From: Clostridia bacterium
GTDB taxonomy: Bacteria; Bacillota; Clostridia; Lachnospirales; Lachnospiraceae
DNA length: 64,000 nt
NCBI GenBank assembly: GCA_910575245.1
Contig: CAJTEN010000010.1
Coordinates: forward strand, 101,870-165,869
Direction of reading: 5' to 3'
Shown here: positions 7,668-17,830 of the stretch, piece by piece
How positions within the stretch are numbered: the stretch's first letter is position 1
Layout of the letters: each line of letters begins with the position of its first letter
Made by a program: the position numbers and the translations under genes
The notes under the pieces: generated by a model
Database searches by the model: none
Told to the model about the DNA's origin: nothing
Seen by the model: the letters and a program-made list of their open reading frames with translations, nothing else

Positions 7668-9908
7668 CTAATATGTATTCATCGGGTCGAAATCATATTG
7701 TACCGTCTGATTCTTTGATTCTTCTGTTTTGCAGTAACGCTCCAGGATATCTTTGATTTCCACCAGTACCTGATAATCCCGGTGTTTCACATAAAAAACA
7801 TGCCGGTACAGATCATTGATCTTACTGATCGAAGCCAACGTCGGGCCGATCACCTGCAGCTTCTGCCACTCCTGCTTCCGCCGGCATTCTATTTCTTCGG
7901 CCATGTGCCGGACAAGTTTCTCGCCCTGCTCCTGTTCCCGGGAAGTAACAAGCACCGCCAGCATATGTGATACAGGCGGATAGCTCATGAAATCCCGATA
8001 GGTGATCTCCTCTTCATAGAACCCCTGATAGTCCTGCCTCGCGGCATGAACGATGCTGTAATGCTCCGGTTGATAAGTCTGGATCACCACTTCTCCCGGC
8101 TTCTCCCCCCTGCCGGCACGTCCTGCCGCCTGTGTCAGAAGCTGGAAAGTCCGCTCCCCGGCACGGTAGTCATTCTGGTTCAAAGACAGATCCGCCGCCA
8201 GAACTCCCACCAGCGTCACATTCGGAAAGTCATGTCCTTTCACAATCATCTGCGTTCCCACCAGAATATCCGCCTTCTCATCCGCAAAGGCAGACAGGAT
8301 CTTCTCATAACTCTCCTTCGTCTTCGTGGTATCGGCATCCATGCGAAGAACCCGCGCCTCCGGAAACTCCCTGTGCAGCGCCTCCTCGATCTGTTCCGTG
8401 CCTGCCTTAAACCCCATCAGATACTTAGAGCCGCAGGCAGGACAATTGGTTCTTCTCACCTCTTCATAACCACAATAATGACATAATAACATATTCCCCC
8501 GGTGTTCGGAAAGAGAAACGTCACAATGGGGACATTTCATCACATGTCCGCATGCCCTGCAGGAGACGAAACCGGCATATCCTCTTCTGTTTAAAAACAG
8601 CATCGTCTGCTCTCCCGCCTTAAGCCGCCCAGCCATCAGTTCCTTCAGTTTCCTGCTGAACACCGAACGGTTCCCCTGCTTTAATTCTTCCCGAAGATCT
8701 ATGGTATATACCTGCGGCAGCATGCTGCCTCCATGGCGGCCTGTCATCTCAAATAATTGATATTCCCCCTGCTTCGCCCGGTAATAAGCTTCCATGGAGG
8801 GCGTGGCAGATCCCAGTACCACACTGGCATGCTGCATGGAGGCGATCTGAACCGCCGTCTCCCTGGCATGATATTTGGGCATGGATTCACTTTTATAGCT
8901 CCCCTCGTGCTCTTCATCCACAATAATAATCCCCAGATTGGGAAAAGGGGTGAACAAAGCGGACCTGGGTCCGATAATCACATCCAGCTCCCCTGCCTGT
9001 GCCCGTCTGACCTGATCATATTTCTCCCCCATGGAAAGTGAAGAATTGATCACGGAAACCCGGTCTCCGAATCTCTTATAGAATCGCAGCAGCGTCTGAT
9101 AGGTAAGGGCAATCTCCGGAATCAGCACGATGGCCTGCCTGCCCATGGCGATCATCTGCTCTATGATCCCCAGATACACCTCTGTCTTACCGCTGCCTGT
9201 GACCCCATGAACCAGATAAGTGCCAGGGTGTCCGGCCTGGTAATCTGCCAGTACGCGCTCTATGATCCTTTGCTGTACATCGCTTGGCGCAACCTTTTTC
9301 TCTTCTCTGTCAGCGCATTTCACCGGATTGCGGTAGTAAGCCTCTGTCTCTATTTTCAAATATCCCTGTTTCTCCAGGGCTGTCAGCGTGGCAGACGATA
9401 CGTTCAGCTTCTGTCTGATCAGCTCATACGGAAGGATCTCCTCCGCCGCAATTGCACGCAGCACACGCGCCCTGGCAGTCTGATGCTTCTGCTCACACTG
9501 TAACACGGCCTTCTGCAGCACCTCCCCCTCCACACACCGGAGAATCTTCTTTCTCTCTAACTGTTTCAGCTTCTGTTTCGCCGGCAGTACCGTCTTAAGC
9601 GCGGCAATGGTTGTCGATCCATACTGCCGCTTCAGCCAGTAGGCGATCTGTATCTGGCTGCTCTCTGCCGTAATGCCCCGGTTATCTACAGCCGTGATAT
9701 CCTTGATCTTCTCCACCGGATAATCCGGCTGCCCGGAAAGATCCACCACATATCCTACCTTATCCTGATTGCCCCTGCCGAAGGGCACATGCACCCGAAC
9801 CCCCGGATACACCGCCCCGGCCAATTCCGCAGGGATCCGGTACTGAAAGGGACGGTCAACCTTCTCATGGGAAATATCTATAATAATATCCGCATATTGC
9901 TCAGCCAT
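7668..9908 (-). CDS. priA: primosomal replication restart helicase PriA
   Basis: 3'-5' DNA helicase that reloads the replisome at stalled forks. 746 residues. N-terminal DNA-binding domain, then DEAH helicase core with Walker A GVTGSGKTEVY, DEEH in VDEEHEGSYK, and GSATPSMEAY. The zinc-binding insert shows four CxxC pairs (SCRACGHVMKCPHC and CHYC ... CPAC). Helicase motif QAAGRAGRGEKPG is present. Start at 9908 follows AAGGAGA. It heads the def-fmt-yugP-rsmB-rlmN group and is separated from murE by only 19 bases. Confidence 0.97.
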   Translation of the reverse strand: MAEQYADIIIDISHEKVDRPFQYRIPAELAGAVYPGVRVHVPFGRGNQDKVGYVVDLSGQPDYPVEKIKDITAVDNRGITAESSQIQIAYWLKRQYGSTTIAALKTVLPAKQKLKQLERKKILRCVEGEVLQKAVLQCEQKHQTARARVLRAIAAEEILPYELIRQKLNVSSATLTALEKQGYLKIETEAYYRNPVKCADREEKKVAPSDVQQRIIERVLADYQAGHPGTYLVHGVTGSGKTEVYLGIIEQMIAMGRQAIVLIPEIALTYQTLLRFYKRFGDRVSVINSSLSMGEKYDQVRRAQAGELDVIIGPRSALFTPFPNLGIIIVDEEHEGSYKSESMPKYHARETAVQIASMQHASVVLGSATPSMEAYYRAKQGEYQLFEMTGRHGGSMLPQVYTIDLREELKQGNRSVFSRKLKELMAGRLKAGEQTMLFLNRRGYAGFVSCRACGHVMKCPHCDVSLSEHRGNMLLCHYCGYEEVRRTNCPACGSKYLMGFKAGTEQIEEALHREFPEARVLRMDADTTKTKESYEKILSAFADEKADILVGTQMIVKGHDFPNVTLVGVLAADLSLNQNDYRAGERTFQLLTQAAGRAGRGEKPGEVVIQTYQPEHYSIVHAARQDYQGFYEEEITYRDFMSYPPVSHMLAVLVTSREQEQGEKLVRHMAEEIECRRKQEWQKLQVIGPTLASISKINDLYRHVFYVKHRDYQVLVEIKDILERYCKTEESKNQTVQYDFDPMNTY

Positions 9909-9927
9909 ACCGTCTCCTTTCCAATGC

Positions 9928-11403
9928 TCAGCCCTTCTGCCGTTCTTTGAGAATCTCCGCGATCAGCACTCTCTCATCCATCGGATACTTCACCCCGCAA
10001 ATCTCCTGATAATCTTCATGTCCCTTGCCGGCCAGCACAATAATATCCCCGGGCTGGCCGTGATTGATCGCATAGGCGATTGCCTCTTTCCTGTCACAGA
10101 TCTCCACATATCTGCCCTGGGTCTTACCGATTCCCATTTTAATATCATCTATGATCGCCTGAGGCTCTTCATTCCTCGGATTATCCGAAGTAATGATAGT
10201 CAGATCCGCCAGATTACCGCTGACCTCTCCCATCTCATACCTTCTCGACTTCGCCCGGTTGCCCCCGCAGCCGAACAGACAGACAAGGCGGTGCGGTTCA
10301 TAGGCCCGCAGTGTAGTCAGAAGACTCTTAAGGGCCATGGCATTATGAGCATAATCGATCATCAAAGTAAACGTATCAGACACCTTGACAGGTTCGATTC
10401 TGCCCTTTACCTTCGCCTGCATCAGCGCTCTCTTAATGGCCTCTTCTTCCACGCCGAAATGTCTGCATATGGCAATCGCAGTCAGTGCATTGTATACACT
10501 GAATTTACCGGGTGTAGCAATCTGCACCGGAAAATTCATAAGCCCGGTCACCTCAAATCCCATCCCCAGATTGCCACCATCTTTCAGAAAGGCAATATTC
10601 CTCGCACGAAGGTCCGCTTCCGTATCAATCCCGTAAGTCTCCAGCGTACATGTATGCCCGGAGGTAACGGCTTCCCAATGCTCATCATCCCGGTTAACGA
10701 TCCCCACCCTGCACTGTTGAAAAAGCAGTCCCTTACAGTGCAGATAATCTTCAAAATCCTTATGCTCCCCCTTACCGATATGATCCGGTTCCAGGTTGGT
10801 AAATATGCCGAAGTCGAAGATAAATCCCTGCGTCCTGTGCAGCATCAGTCCCTGGGAGGATACTTCCATCACCACCGTATCACAGCCTGCATCCGCCATC
10901 TGTCTGAAATACTTCTGGATCAGAACGGATTCCGGTGTGGTGTGGTCCGCATGGATGTGGGTATCGCCGATAATAATCTCAATAGTACCGATCAAACCGA
11001 CCTTTCTGCCTGCCTGCTCTAAAATGGATTTCACAAGATAGGTAGTGGTGGTCTTCCCTTTGGTACCTGTGATGCCGATGATCTTCATCTCCTCCGCGGG
11101 ATAACCATAGAAAGCTGCGGACACAAACGCCATGGCATAATGGGTATCCTCCACCCTGATCACTGTTACCCCGGTATTTTCAGGCAGTTCCATCTCCTTT
11201 TCCACAAGAAGAGCCCCTGCACCGGCCGACACAGCCGCTGCGGCGAACTTATGCCCGTCCACCACAGCCCCCGGAATACAGACAAACATACTGCCCACAG
11301 ACACATTGCGGGAATCATAGACGATGTCTGTCACCTCTTTATCCAATGTACCGCAGACACATTCGTACTCAATCTTCGTAAGCAAATCCTTTAATACCGC
11401 CAT
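9928..11403 (-). CDS. murE: UDP-MurNAc-tripeptide ligase MurE
   Basis: Adds the third residue to UDP-MurNAc-L-Ala-D-Glu in peptidoglycan synthesis. Three Mur-ligase domains: N-terminal to ~100, central ATPase with GITGTKGKTTTTYLV (P-loop near 110), and C-terminal domain. The motif DNPRNEEP near residue 410 is the signature for meso-diaminopimelate as substrate, consistent with a DAP-type wall. The start at 11403 (MAVLKDLL) has GAGAGGAG before it and gives 491 residues; the extra upstream frame is unlikely. The long upstream region holds two strong hairpins. Confidence 0.95.
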   Translation of the reverse strand: MAVLKDLLTKIEYECVCGTLDKEVTDIVYDSRNVSVGSMFVCIPGAVVDGHKFAAAAVSAGAGALLVEKEMELPENTGVTVIRVEDTHYAMAFVSAAFYGYPAEEMKIIGITGTKGKTTTTYLVKSILEQAGRKVGLIGTIEIIIGDTHIHADHTTPESVLIQKYFRQMADAGCDTVVMEVSSQGLMLHRTQGFIFDFGIFTNLEPDHIGKGEHKDFEDYLHCKGLLFQQCRVGIVNRDDEHWEAVTSGHTCTLETYGIDTEADLRARNIAFLKDGGNLGMGFEVTGLMNFPVQIATPGKFSVYNALTAIAICRHFGVEEEAIKRALMQAKVKGRIEPVKVSDTFTLMIDYAHNAMALKSLLTTLRAYEPHRLVCLFGCGGNRAKSRRYEMGEVSGNLADLTIITSDNPRNEEPQAIIDDIKMGIGKTQGRYVEICDRKEAIAYAINHGQPGDIIVLAGKGHEDYQEICGVKYPMDERVLIAEILKERQKG

Positions 11404-11445
11404 ATCTGACCAAACTCCTCTCTGCCGCATATATACTACGTTCAT

Positions 11446-11813
11446 TACCTATGACGCCATCAGCAGCATAAATAATGTGTAAACCGTTTCAGAAGAATCG
11501 CCCCAAAGCGATTCTTCAAGACGGAACTTAGATTTTCTTAGGCGGCGTCCTTTGACGCCTTAGAAAATCTTTCCGTCTTTTTACTGATATAAAGATAGCA
11601 TGAAAGCCGCATTTTTTCAACATTTATGCCTGTTTCGCCGCTGATGTGCGAATACGGCGGCACTTCATTTTTCCTTTATATACTCTTTAATCTTTCTTAA
11701 GGTATTTTAATACTTTTCTTATAAACTAAACACATTTTGGACACATTTTCACTTTATGATAGATATCAAGATAGTTGATGAACTCACTATCTCCCCCCTC
11801 ATAAGAAAATGCG
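11446..11813 (-). other. murE leader region with two tandem hairpins
   Basis: No gene is visible between murE and the recJ terminator. Two stem-loops stand out: AGAATCGC/GCGATTCT at 11493-11514, and a long one at 11516-11579 with arms starting AAGACGGA and TAGATTTTCTTAGGCGGCGTC around a 4-base loop. The second stem is nearly perfect over more than 25 pairs. No clear target duplication is seen, so I leave open whether it is a leader structure or another small repeat element. Confidence 0.5.
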
Positions 11814-11841
11814 AAAAAGTCTGGGTTTCCCAGACTTTTTT
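11814..11841 (-). terminator. rho-independent terminator after recJ (bidirectional shape)
   Basis: Perfect stem AAAAAGTCTGGG/CCCAGACTTTTT with a 3-base loop, 48 bases past the recJ stop. It has runs of A and T on both sides and so could work in either direction. Confidence 0.9.
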
Positions 11842-11888
11842 GTTTCCCGGGAAATCACATTCCATGAAACAAAAGCGTGTAAGAAGCA

Positions 11889-13679
11889 TCACAGGCTGCC
11901 CCGGGCATAATCCTGCATGATCATCTGCAGTCTCTCTCTTCCCTGATACACATCCAGATCCGGATAATAGATCACATGAATATACATGTTGGTCCCTCCG
12001 GCATAACCGCCCTGATAAAGGCTTTCGCAGGCTGTTTGCCCGAAGTTCTCCCGAAGGAATGTGTGCCACCGCTCCAGATCCCCGAAATACATCATGTCAT
12101 ACTGCCTGCCGCCTTCGTCCTCCACACGGTATTTGCCCACATTGCCATTCCTGCCAAGGATCCGGCCGCTTACCAGCCGGATGTTCCGCTGGGCAAATAC
12201 GGGCTTGCTGTTTCCGTTGCCAAAGGGCTCCAGCACCGACAGCTGTTTCACGAAATCCGCCGTCACATAGGACATGGGCATCGGCACATCGATATGGATC
12301 TTCTCCTCCAGATCCGCCTCTGTCAGGCCACAGTGGCTGTTTAAAAAGCTCCTGAAAGCTTCCACATGTTCCTCCGGCATGGAAACTCCCGCTGCCAGTT
12401 TATGGCCGCCGTATTTCGTATAGAGTTCCTTACATTCACTCATCTTCTCATACATATGATATGCCTCAATAGAACGTCCTGACCCTTTCACCCCCTCCTC
12501 GGACATAGTCAGCACGAATGTCGGCTTATGATACCGCTCCCTGATGCGTCCTGCTATGATCCCTGCCAGGCTCTCATGACATTCCGGCAGATAAACTACA
12601 AGAACTTTATCATCCTTAAGGCTCCCCTTCTCGATCAGTTCGATAGCTGCCTTTGTCCCTAACAGTGTCATTTCCTTGCGGCTGTCATTCAACTCTTTCA
12701 GTTCTCCCGCAATCATCGCGGCCTCTGCCCTGTCACCGGTCTGGAACAGACGCAGGGCTCTGTCCGCCGTATCCAGTCTTCCTGTCGCATTTAAACACGG
12801 CCCCAACACAAAACCGATATGATAGGCCGACAATTTCCGGTCCTGCAGGCCGTTGGCTGTCACCAGCGCCTGCAGGCCGTAATTGGAGGAACAGGAGATC
12901 TGCTGCAGGCCGTACTGGACGATAATCCGGTTCTCATCCACCAGCTCCATCACGTCCCCCACCGTAGCGAAAGCTGCGAAGGCAAGCAGTTCCTGCAGCA
13001 GTTCCCCGGTGCCGGGCAGCGCTTCGGATGCAAACAGTACCTGTAAGAATTTATAAGCGACTACGGCGCCACAGATACCGTCAAAAGGGTACCCGCACTC
13101 CTTCCTCTTAGGGTCTATCACCGCATCCGCCTCCGGAAGACACTCCTGCCTGCTTCCATCCGCCAATACTTCATAGGGCACCTCGTGATGATCCGTCACG
13201 ATCACTGTCATCCCCAGGGATCCGGCATATGCGATCTGTTCCTTCGCTGCGATACCATTGTCACAGGTCACGATGGTATCTGTACCCGCTTCCCAGGCCT
13301 CCCGTATTAAATTCTCATTCAGCCCGTAGCCGTCATGGATGCGATGGGGAATGACAGCATCCACTTTCGCGCCGCAGTGCATCAATCCGGCCAGTAATAT
13401 GTAAGCGGAACAGATCCCGTCTATATCATAATCCCCTATAATACGGATCTGTTTTCCGGCGGCAATCTTATCACGCAGGATAGCCGCCGCCTTATCCGCA
13501 TCCTTCAGCCGGAAGGGATCATGCATATCCCGAAGCGTACCATGCAGAAACCTGTCTATCTCCTCCTCCCCCAGGACATCCCTGTTGCGGATGATCCTGG
13601 CGATCACCGGGTCAATATGGAACCGCTCCGCTATCCTGTAAAAATCCGCCTTCTTGGCGGAAACCATCCATTTCGCCAT
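11889..13679 (-). CDS. recJ: single-stranded-DNA exonuclease RecJ
   Basis: 5'-3' ssDNA exonuclease in recombination and base-excision repair. The DHH phosphoesterase motifs are present: GDYDIDG near residue 80, CDNGIA near 140, VTDHHEV near 158, and the DHHA1 half with GSGRSIEAYHMYEKM. 596 residues from the start at 13679 (MAKWMVSAKKADFY), which has GGAGGG upstream. The longer frame reaching into secDF is rejected. It lies 85 bases after the secDF stop and ends in a clear terminator. Confidence 0.95.
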   Translation of the reverse strand: MAKWMVSAKKADFYRIAERFHIDPVIARIIRNRDVLGEEEIDRFLHGTLRDMHDPFRLKDADKAAAILRDKIAAGKQIRIIGDYDIDGICSAYILLAGLMHCGAKVDAVIPHRIHDGYGLNENLIREAWEAGTDTIVTCDNGIAAKEQIAYAGSLGMTVIVTDHHEVPYEVLADGSRQECLPEADAVIDPKRKECGYPFDGICGAVVAYKFLQVLFASEALPGTGELLQELLAFAAFATVGDVMELVDENRIIVQYGLQQISCSSNYGLQALVTANGLQDRKLSAYHIGFVLGPCLNATGRLDTADRALRLFQTGDRAEAAMIAGELKELNDSRKEMTLLGTKAAIELIEKGSLKDDKVLVVYLPECHESLAGIIAGRIRERYHKPTFVLTMSEEGVKGSGRSIEAYHMYEKMSECKELYTKYGGHKLAAGVSMPEEHVEAFRSFLNSHCGLTEADLEEKIHIDVPMPMSYVTADFVKQLSVLEPFGNGNSKPVFAQRNIRLVSGRILGRNGNVGKYRVEDEGGRQYDMMYFGDLERWHTFLRENFGQTACESLYQGGYAGGTNMYIHVIYYPDLDVYQGRERLQMIMQDYARGSL

Positions 13680-13764
13680 TCTTTTCCCTCCGTCTGTAAC
13701 TCCATAACAAAGAAAGGCGCCCCGCACACTGCAGAACGCCTTGTTGTTCCTGTTTTCCTGCCTC

Positions 13765-16032
13765 TTATTTCGCTGCCGCTTTCTGACCAACCTTCGTGCG
13801 GAGCACATACCACAATGCTCCTGTAAGGCAGATGGACGAATACGTACCGCAGATGATACCCGCAATCAACGGCAGGGCAAATTCTCTGATGGAAGATACG
13901 CCAAACACTTCCAGAGACGCCACCATGAAGAACGTAGTCAAAGACGTAAAAATGCTCCTGGACAATGTCTGGGAAATACTCCTGTTGACCAGCTCCTGTA
14001 ATTCATCTTTATTACGCATGTCCTTCAGATTCTCACGGATACGGTCGAAGATAACAATCGTCGCGTTAATGGAATAACCCACGATCGTCAACATGCAGGC
14101 AATAAAGGTATTGCCTACCGAAATCTTCACGATCGCATAGAATGCCAGTACCACCAGCACATCGTGTACCAGTGCGGAAACAGCGCTGGCCCCGAAACGG
14201 ATATCCTTAAACCTGAACCAGATATACAGAAGCATGAGCACAGTAGCCACAACGATTGCCTTGACCGCACCCGTCTGCATCTCGGAACTGATGGTAGCGC
14301 TGATTGTCTCTGCCGTAATACTGTCAGCATCTACATCGAAGTTGTTTACCATAGTCTCCGAAAATTCCTGCCGCTCCTCCACATTCAGAGTCCGTGTCTT
14401 GATAATCACCTGATTGGATCCGGCTACCTTCGTTGTCTGTACATTACCGTCCCCTGTGATCTCCTCGATCATCGGAACGATCTGCGCATCGATCTCTTCA
14501 ATACTCATATCCTCGTTCAGTGTCATGGTAGTAGAGGTACCGCCTACGAAATCGAGACTGTAATTCAGAGGCATACCCATACCGGACTGGTTGATTCCCA
14601 TAACCACGAAACCGATCAGAATTACTGCAGCAGACAGACCGAAAAAGACCTTCCTCTTCGCCAGGAAATCAATCGTCTTCTTCTCCCTGCCCACACCGTA
14701 GGCCTTCTCACTCTGGATTCCCAGTGCATACAGCACATTGATCAGGAATTTCGTAACAAACAGTGCGGTAAACATGGATAAAACGATACCCAGCATCAAC
14801 GTAACCGAAAAACCTTTAATCGTACCGCTTCCCATCAGATAAAGTACAATGGCCGCGATAAAGGTTGTGATATTACCGTCCAGAATCGCCGACAATGCCT
14901 TACTGAAACCAATCTTGATAGAGGACTGTACGGTCTTGCCTGTAGCCAACTCCTCTCTGATACGGGCGAAAATAATAACATTGGCATCCACCGCCATACC
15001 TACAGACAGGATAATACCCGCAATACCCGGCAGTGTCAGCGTTGCCTCAAAGGCATACAAAAGGATAACCATAAGCTCCGTATACAGGCACAACGCAAGG
15101 GCTGCCGCCAGACCTGAAATATAATAAACGGCAATCATAAATACCACAACCAGTGCAAAACCCACTGCCGCGGCGATCAGGCTGGTATGGATCGCCTCGG
15201 AACCCAGCTGGGCTCCCACCACGTTGGAACGAAGCTCTTCCAGTTCCAGCTTCAAACCACCGATACGAATGGTGGAAGCCAGCTGCTCCGCTTCCGCCGC
15301 TGTACTCTGGCCGGTGATCACTGCGTTGCCGTCAGTAATTACAGCCTCTACACCAGGCACACTGACGAATTTGTCATCATAATAAATAGCAATTGTTTCA
15401 CTGTTTTCATAGGCCCTCCTGGTAGCCTCCGCAAAGGCCTCCTTACCGGATTCGTTGAGAGTCAATGCCACCACATTCTGGGAATTGCCCATGGAATCCT
15501 GCTGTGTTCTCGCCTGCGCACTCTCCACTTCCGTACCGGTCAGGACAATGGAACCGTCCTCCAGCATCTCGTCTATCGTCTTGTTCAGTGTGTGCTGGGG
15601 TATCATATTTCCTTCCGCGTCCATACCGTAGGTGCTGGAATAATTCTGGTTCCCGTTACTGTCAGTCTGGGCAATAAAATACAGACTGCCCGGCTTGCCC
15701 AGCTCTTCCAGAATCGCATTGGCATCCGACACACCCGGAATCTCAATATTGATACGGTCGGAGCCTTCCTGATATACCTGTGCTTCCGTGCTGTAATTCT
15801 GCACACGCTGCTGCAGCTTATATATTGTATCACTCATATCCTCGGCATTGGGATTCTCATCTCCCACTACCTGATAAGTGATACTGACACCACCTGCCAG
15901 ATCAAGACCGAGTTTAATACTTGACATTGAACCGGACTTGTCCGAACCCACCCCAAAAACTGCCGTGTAACCCAGCAGTCCGAGTATCAGGACAAATACG
16001 GCCAGACTGATCACTGCTCTGCTTTTCTTCAT
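13765..16032 (-). CDS. secDF: fused protein translocase subunit SecDF
   Basis: Membrane protein that uses the proton gradient to complete Sec-dependent export. SecD and SecF are joined in one 755-residue chain: a first helix at residues 8-28, SecD periplasmic-type domain with the DLAGGVS motif near 44, SecD membrane block (~275-450), then SecF starting near 465 with the SLDFVGGT signature and a second membrane block (~610-745). Its ATG overlaps the TGA of the SCIFF maturase gene (ATGA), so the two are translationally coupled. The start also has AAGGAGA within the upstream gene. Confidence 0.96.
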   Translation of the reverse strand: MKKSRAVISLAVFVLILGLLGYTAVFGVGSDKSGSMSSIKLGLDLAGGVSITYQVVGDENPNAEDMSDTIYKLQQRVQNYSTEAQVYQEGSDRINIEIPGVSDANAILEELGKPGSLYFIAQTDSNGNQNYSSTYGMDAEGNMIPQHTLNKTIDEMLEDGSIVLTGTEVESAQARTQQDSMGNSQNVVALTLNESGKEAFAEATRRAYENSETIAIYYDDKFVSVPGVEAVITDGNAVITGQSTAAEAEQLASTIRIGGLKLELEELRSNVVGAQLGSEAIHTSLIAAAVGFALVVVFMIAVYYISGLAAALALCLYTELMVILLYAFEATLTLPGIAGIILSVGMAVDANVIIFARIREELATGKTVQSSIKIGFSKALSAILDGNITTFIAAIVLYLMGSGTIKGFSVTLMLGIVLSMFTALFVTKFLINVLYALGIQSEKAYGVGREKKTIDFLAKRKVFFGLSAAVILIGFVVMGINQSGMGMPLNYSLDFVGGTSTTMTLNEDMSIEEIDAQIVPMIEEITGDGNVQTTKVAGSNQVIIKTRTLNVEERQEFSETMVNNFDVDADSITAETISATISSEMQTGAVKAIVVATVLMLLYIWFRFKDIRFGASAVSALVHDVLVVLAFYAIVKISVGNTFIACMLTIVGYSINATIVIFDRIRENLKDMRNKDELQELVNRSISQTLSRSIFTSLTTFFMVASLEVFGVSSIREFALPLIAGIICGTYSSICLTGALWYVLRTKVGQKAAAK

Positions 16033-17444
16033 AATGCTTTCTCCTTTTCCTCATCGGCAAGCGCCGCTTTTATCATAATTGCGCATTCCACACGCTTTCT
16101 CTGCAACTCACAGCCAAGGTCATACGCGCCGTCTATACTGCCGCTGAAATGATAAGCATTGGCAGCGCATCCGCCGCTACAGTAAAATTTCGCGAAACAG
16201 TCCCTGCACTGCTCCTTCGCATAAACATTACATGCTTTAAAGGTGTCCCTGATATCCGTACGGACAATGCCTTCCTCCACATTCCCCATCAAAAACTCCT
16301 CCTGTCCCACAAACTGGTGACAGGGATAGAAATCTCCCCAGGGCGTCACCGCCAGATATTCCGTACCCGACCCGCAGCCGGACAATCTCTTGGCAACACA
16401 GGGACCACCTTCTAAATCTATCATAAAATGGAAGAAATTAAAACCTTTTCCTTCTTTTTTTCTGCGGATATATTCCCGTGCCAGCTCATCGTACTCTTCA
16501 AAAATCGCCGGCACATCCTCCCAGCGAAGCGCATAGTCCTCTGTATCTGCCGCCACCACAGGCTCCACGGAGATCTGCTCAAATCCCTCGTCCGCCAGGT
16601 GTTTGACATCCTCGGCGAAATCCAGATTATTCCTTGTAAAAGTGCCTCTTACATAATAATTCATCTGGTTTCTGCTCTCCGCCACCTTCTTGTACTTTGG
16701 AACCACTTCATCATAGCTTCCCTGCCCGCCTCTGTGGGGCCGCATCAGATCATGGATCTGCCTGCGTCCGTCTATGCTCAGGACTACGTTCGCCATTTCC
16801 CTGTTGACGAACGCAAGTATCTCATCATTCAAAAGCACACCGTTGGTGGTCAGCGTAAAGCGGAATTTCTTATGACATGGCTCCTCCAGGCTCCTGCCGT
16901 AAGCTACCAGGTCTTTCACCACCTGCCAGTTTAACAACGGCTCTCCCCCGAAGAAATCCACTTCCAGATTCACCCGGTTCCCGGAACTGCGCACCAGAAA
17001 ATCCAGTGCCTTCTTCCCTGTCTCATAACTCATGAGAGCCCTTCTTCCATGGTATTCGCCTTCCTCTGCGAAACAATATCGACAGGCAAGATTACAATCA
17101 TGGGCAATGTGCAGGCACAACGCCTTCACCACCGTCTCACGGTTCCTGAATTCACCTATATACTTCTCGTAGATGTCATCTGTATACAGCATACCTGCTT
17201 CTTTTAATTCAAGAATTTCCTCGATTACTTCCCCCAGTTCTGCTGTTTCCGGCTCTTCGCCGCCTTCCCCGTTCATCCTGCCCGCAGCATAGGCAGTCAG
17301 TTCCTTTGCCGTCTTCATATTCTGGGCAAGGGCTTCCTCCACCACAGGTATCACACGATATGTCAGTTCATCCACAACATGTACACAACCGCTGTTGACA
17401 TCCAGCACGATGTGATATCCGTTACTTACATATTGATGTATCAC
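16029..17444 (-). CDS. scfB: SCIFF peptide maturase, radical SAM/SPASM thioether synthase
   Basis: Radical SAM enzyme that forms Cys-to-Thr thioether links in the SCIFF peptide (family knowledge, TIGR03974 type). The SAM cluster motif is CNLACRYC; SPASM-region cysteines appear in CGSGTEYLAV, CRDC and CSGGC. I prefer the GTG start at 17444 (encoding MIHQYVSNGYHIVLDV), since GGAG lies 8 bases upstream and it matches relatives. A start at 17471 would add nine residues. The precursor scfA lies directly upstream, and secDF is coupled downstream, a conserved Clostridia arrangement. Two hairpins separate scfA from scfB and probably set the high precursor-to-enzyme ratio. Confidence 0.94.
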   Translation of the reverse strand: MIHQYVSNGYHIVLDVNSGCVHVVDELTYRVIPVVEEALAQNMKTAKELTAYAAGRMNGEGGEEPETAELGEVIEEILELKEAGMLYTDDIYEKYIGEFRNRETVVKALCLHIAHDCNLACRYCFAEEGEYHGRRALMSYETGKKALDFLVRSSGNRVNLEVDFFGGEPLLNWQVVKDLVAYGRSLEEPCHKKFRFTLTTNGVLLNDEILAFVNREMANVVLSIDGRRQIHDLMRPHRGGQGSYDEVVPKYKKVAESRNQMNYYVRGTFTRNNLDFAEDVKHLADEGFEQISVEPVVAADTEDYALRWEDVPAIFEEYDELAREYIRRKKEGKGFNFFHFMIDLEGGPCVAKRLSGCGSGTEYLAVTPWGDFYPCHQFVGQEEFLMGNVEEGIVRTDIRDTFKACNVYAKEQCRDCFAKFYCSGGCAANAYHFSGSIDGAYDLGCELQRKRVECAIMIKAALADEEKEKAL

Positions 17445-17475
17445 TTCAACTTCTCCTACCCGATCTTCCATGCTT

Positions 17476-17541
17476 CCGGTTCACAGAACCGGAGACATTA
17501 CATCACTACGCATAATAAGCAGCGACACATAATCGCTGCTT
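17476..17541 (-). promoter_or_regulatory. two stem-loops between scfA and scfB
   Basis: Hairpins CCGGTTC/GAACCGG (17476-17492) and AAGCAGCGA/TCGCTGCTT (17517-17541) lie in the 105-132 base gap. Neither has a long T run, so they look like partial terminators or RNA-processing stops that let scfA be made in excess of scfB. Confidence 0.6.
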
Positions 17542-17576
17542 ACATACCCTGTCTTCCTGAAATAAAATCCAACCGA

Positions 17577-17720
17577 TTATCTTGCTTTCTCACAACTCTG
17601 ATTTCCTACTGTGCAAGATGTCTTGCAGGCTGACTGGCAGGATGTCTGACACTCGCCGCAGCCGCCCTTCTTCATGGACTCTTTTAAATCTCTTGTGGTT
17701 AAAGTCTTAATATGTTTCAT
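17577..17720 (-). CDS. scfA: SCIFF ribosomal peptide precursor (six cysteines in forty-five)
   Basis: A 47-residue peptide. Its six cysteines lie at positions 21, 24, 28, 32, 36 and 43 (CX2CX3CX3CX3CX6C), after a GG pair, and it begins MKHIKTLTTRDLKES. This is the SCIFF precursor family, nearly universal in Clostridia. The maturase next door crosslinks the cysteines to nearby threonines. Excellent ribosome site TAAGGAGG 8 bases before the start. An A/T-rich promoter region with a TATACT -10 box and the palindrome TCTATCGATAGA lies upstream. Confidence 0.95.
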   Translation of the reverse strand: MKHIKTLTTRDLKESMKKGGCGECQTSCQSACKTSCTVGNQSCEKAR

Positions 17721-17773
17721 CTGTCATTTCCTCCTTATGTTCCATCCCGATGAGGATTCTTCCCATAACTTTA

Positions 17774-17804
17774 TGTAGTATATCACAGTTTCTATCGATA
17801 GAAA
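17774..17804 (-). promoter_or_regulatory. likely scfA promoter with palindromic operator
   Basis: On the minus strand a TATACT -10 box (about 17779-17784) is preceded by the 16-base palindrome TTTCTATCGATAGAAA (17789-17804) sitting where the spacer and -35 would be. A repressor or activator site here is an inference. Confidence 0.45.
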
Positions 17805-17830
17805 AGTATTTTTAAAAAAATTTTTTACGT

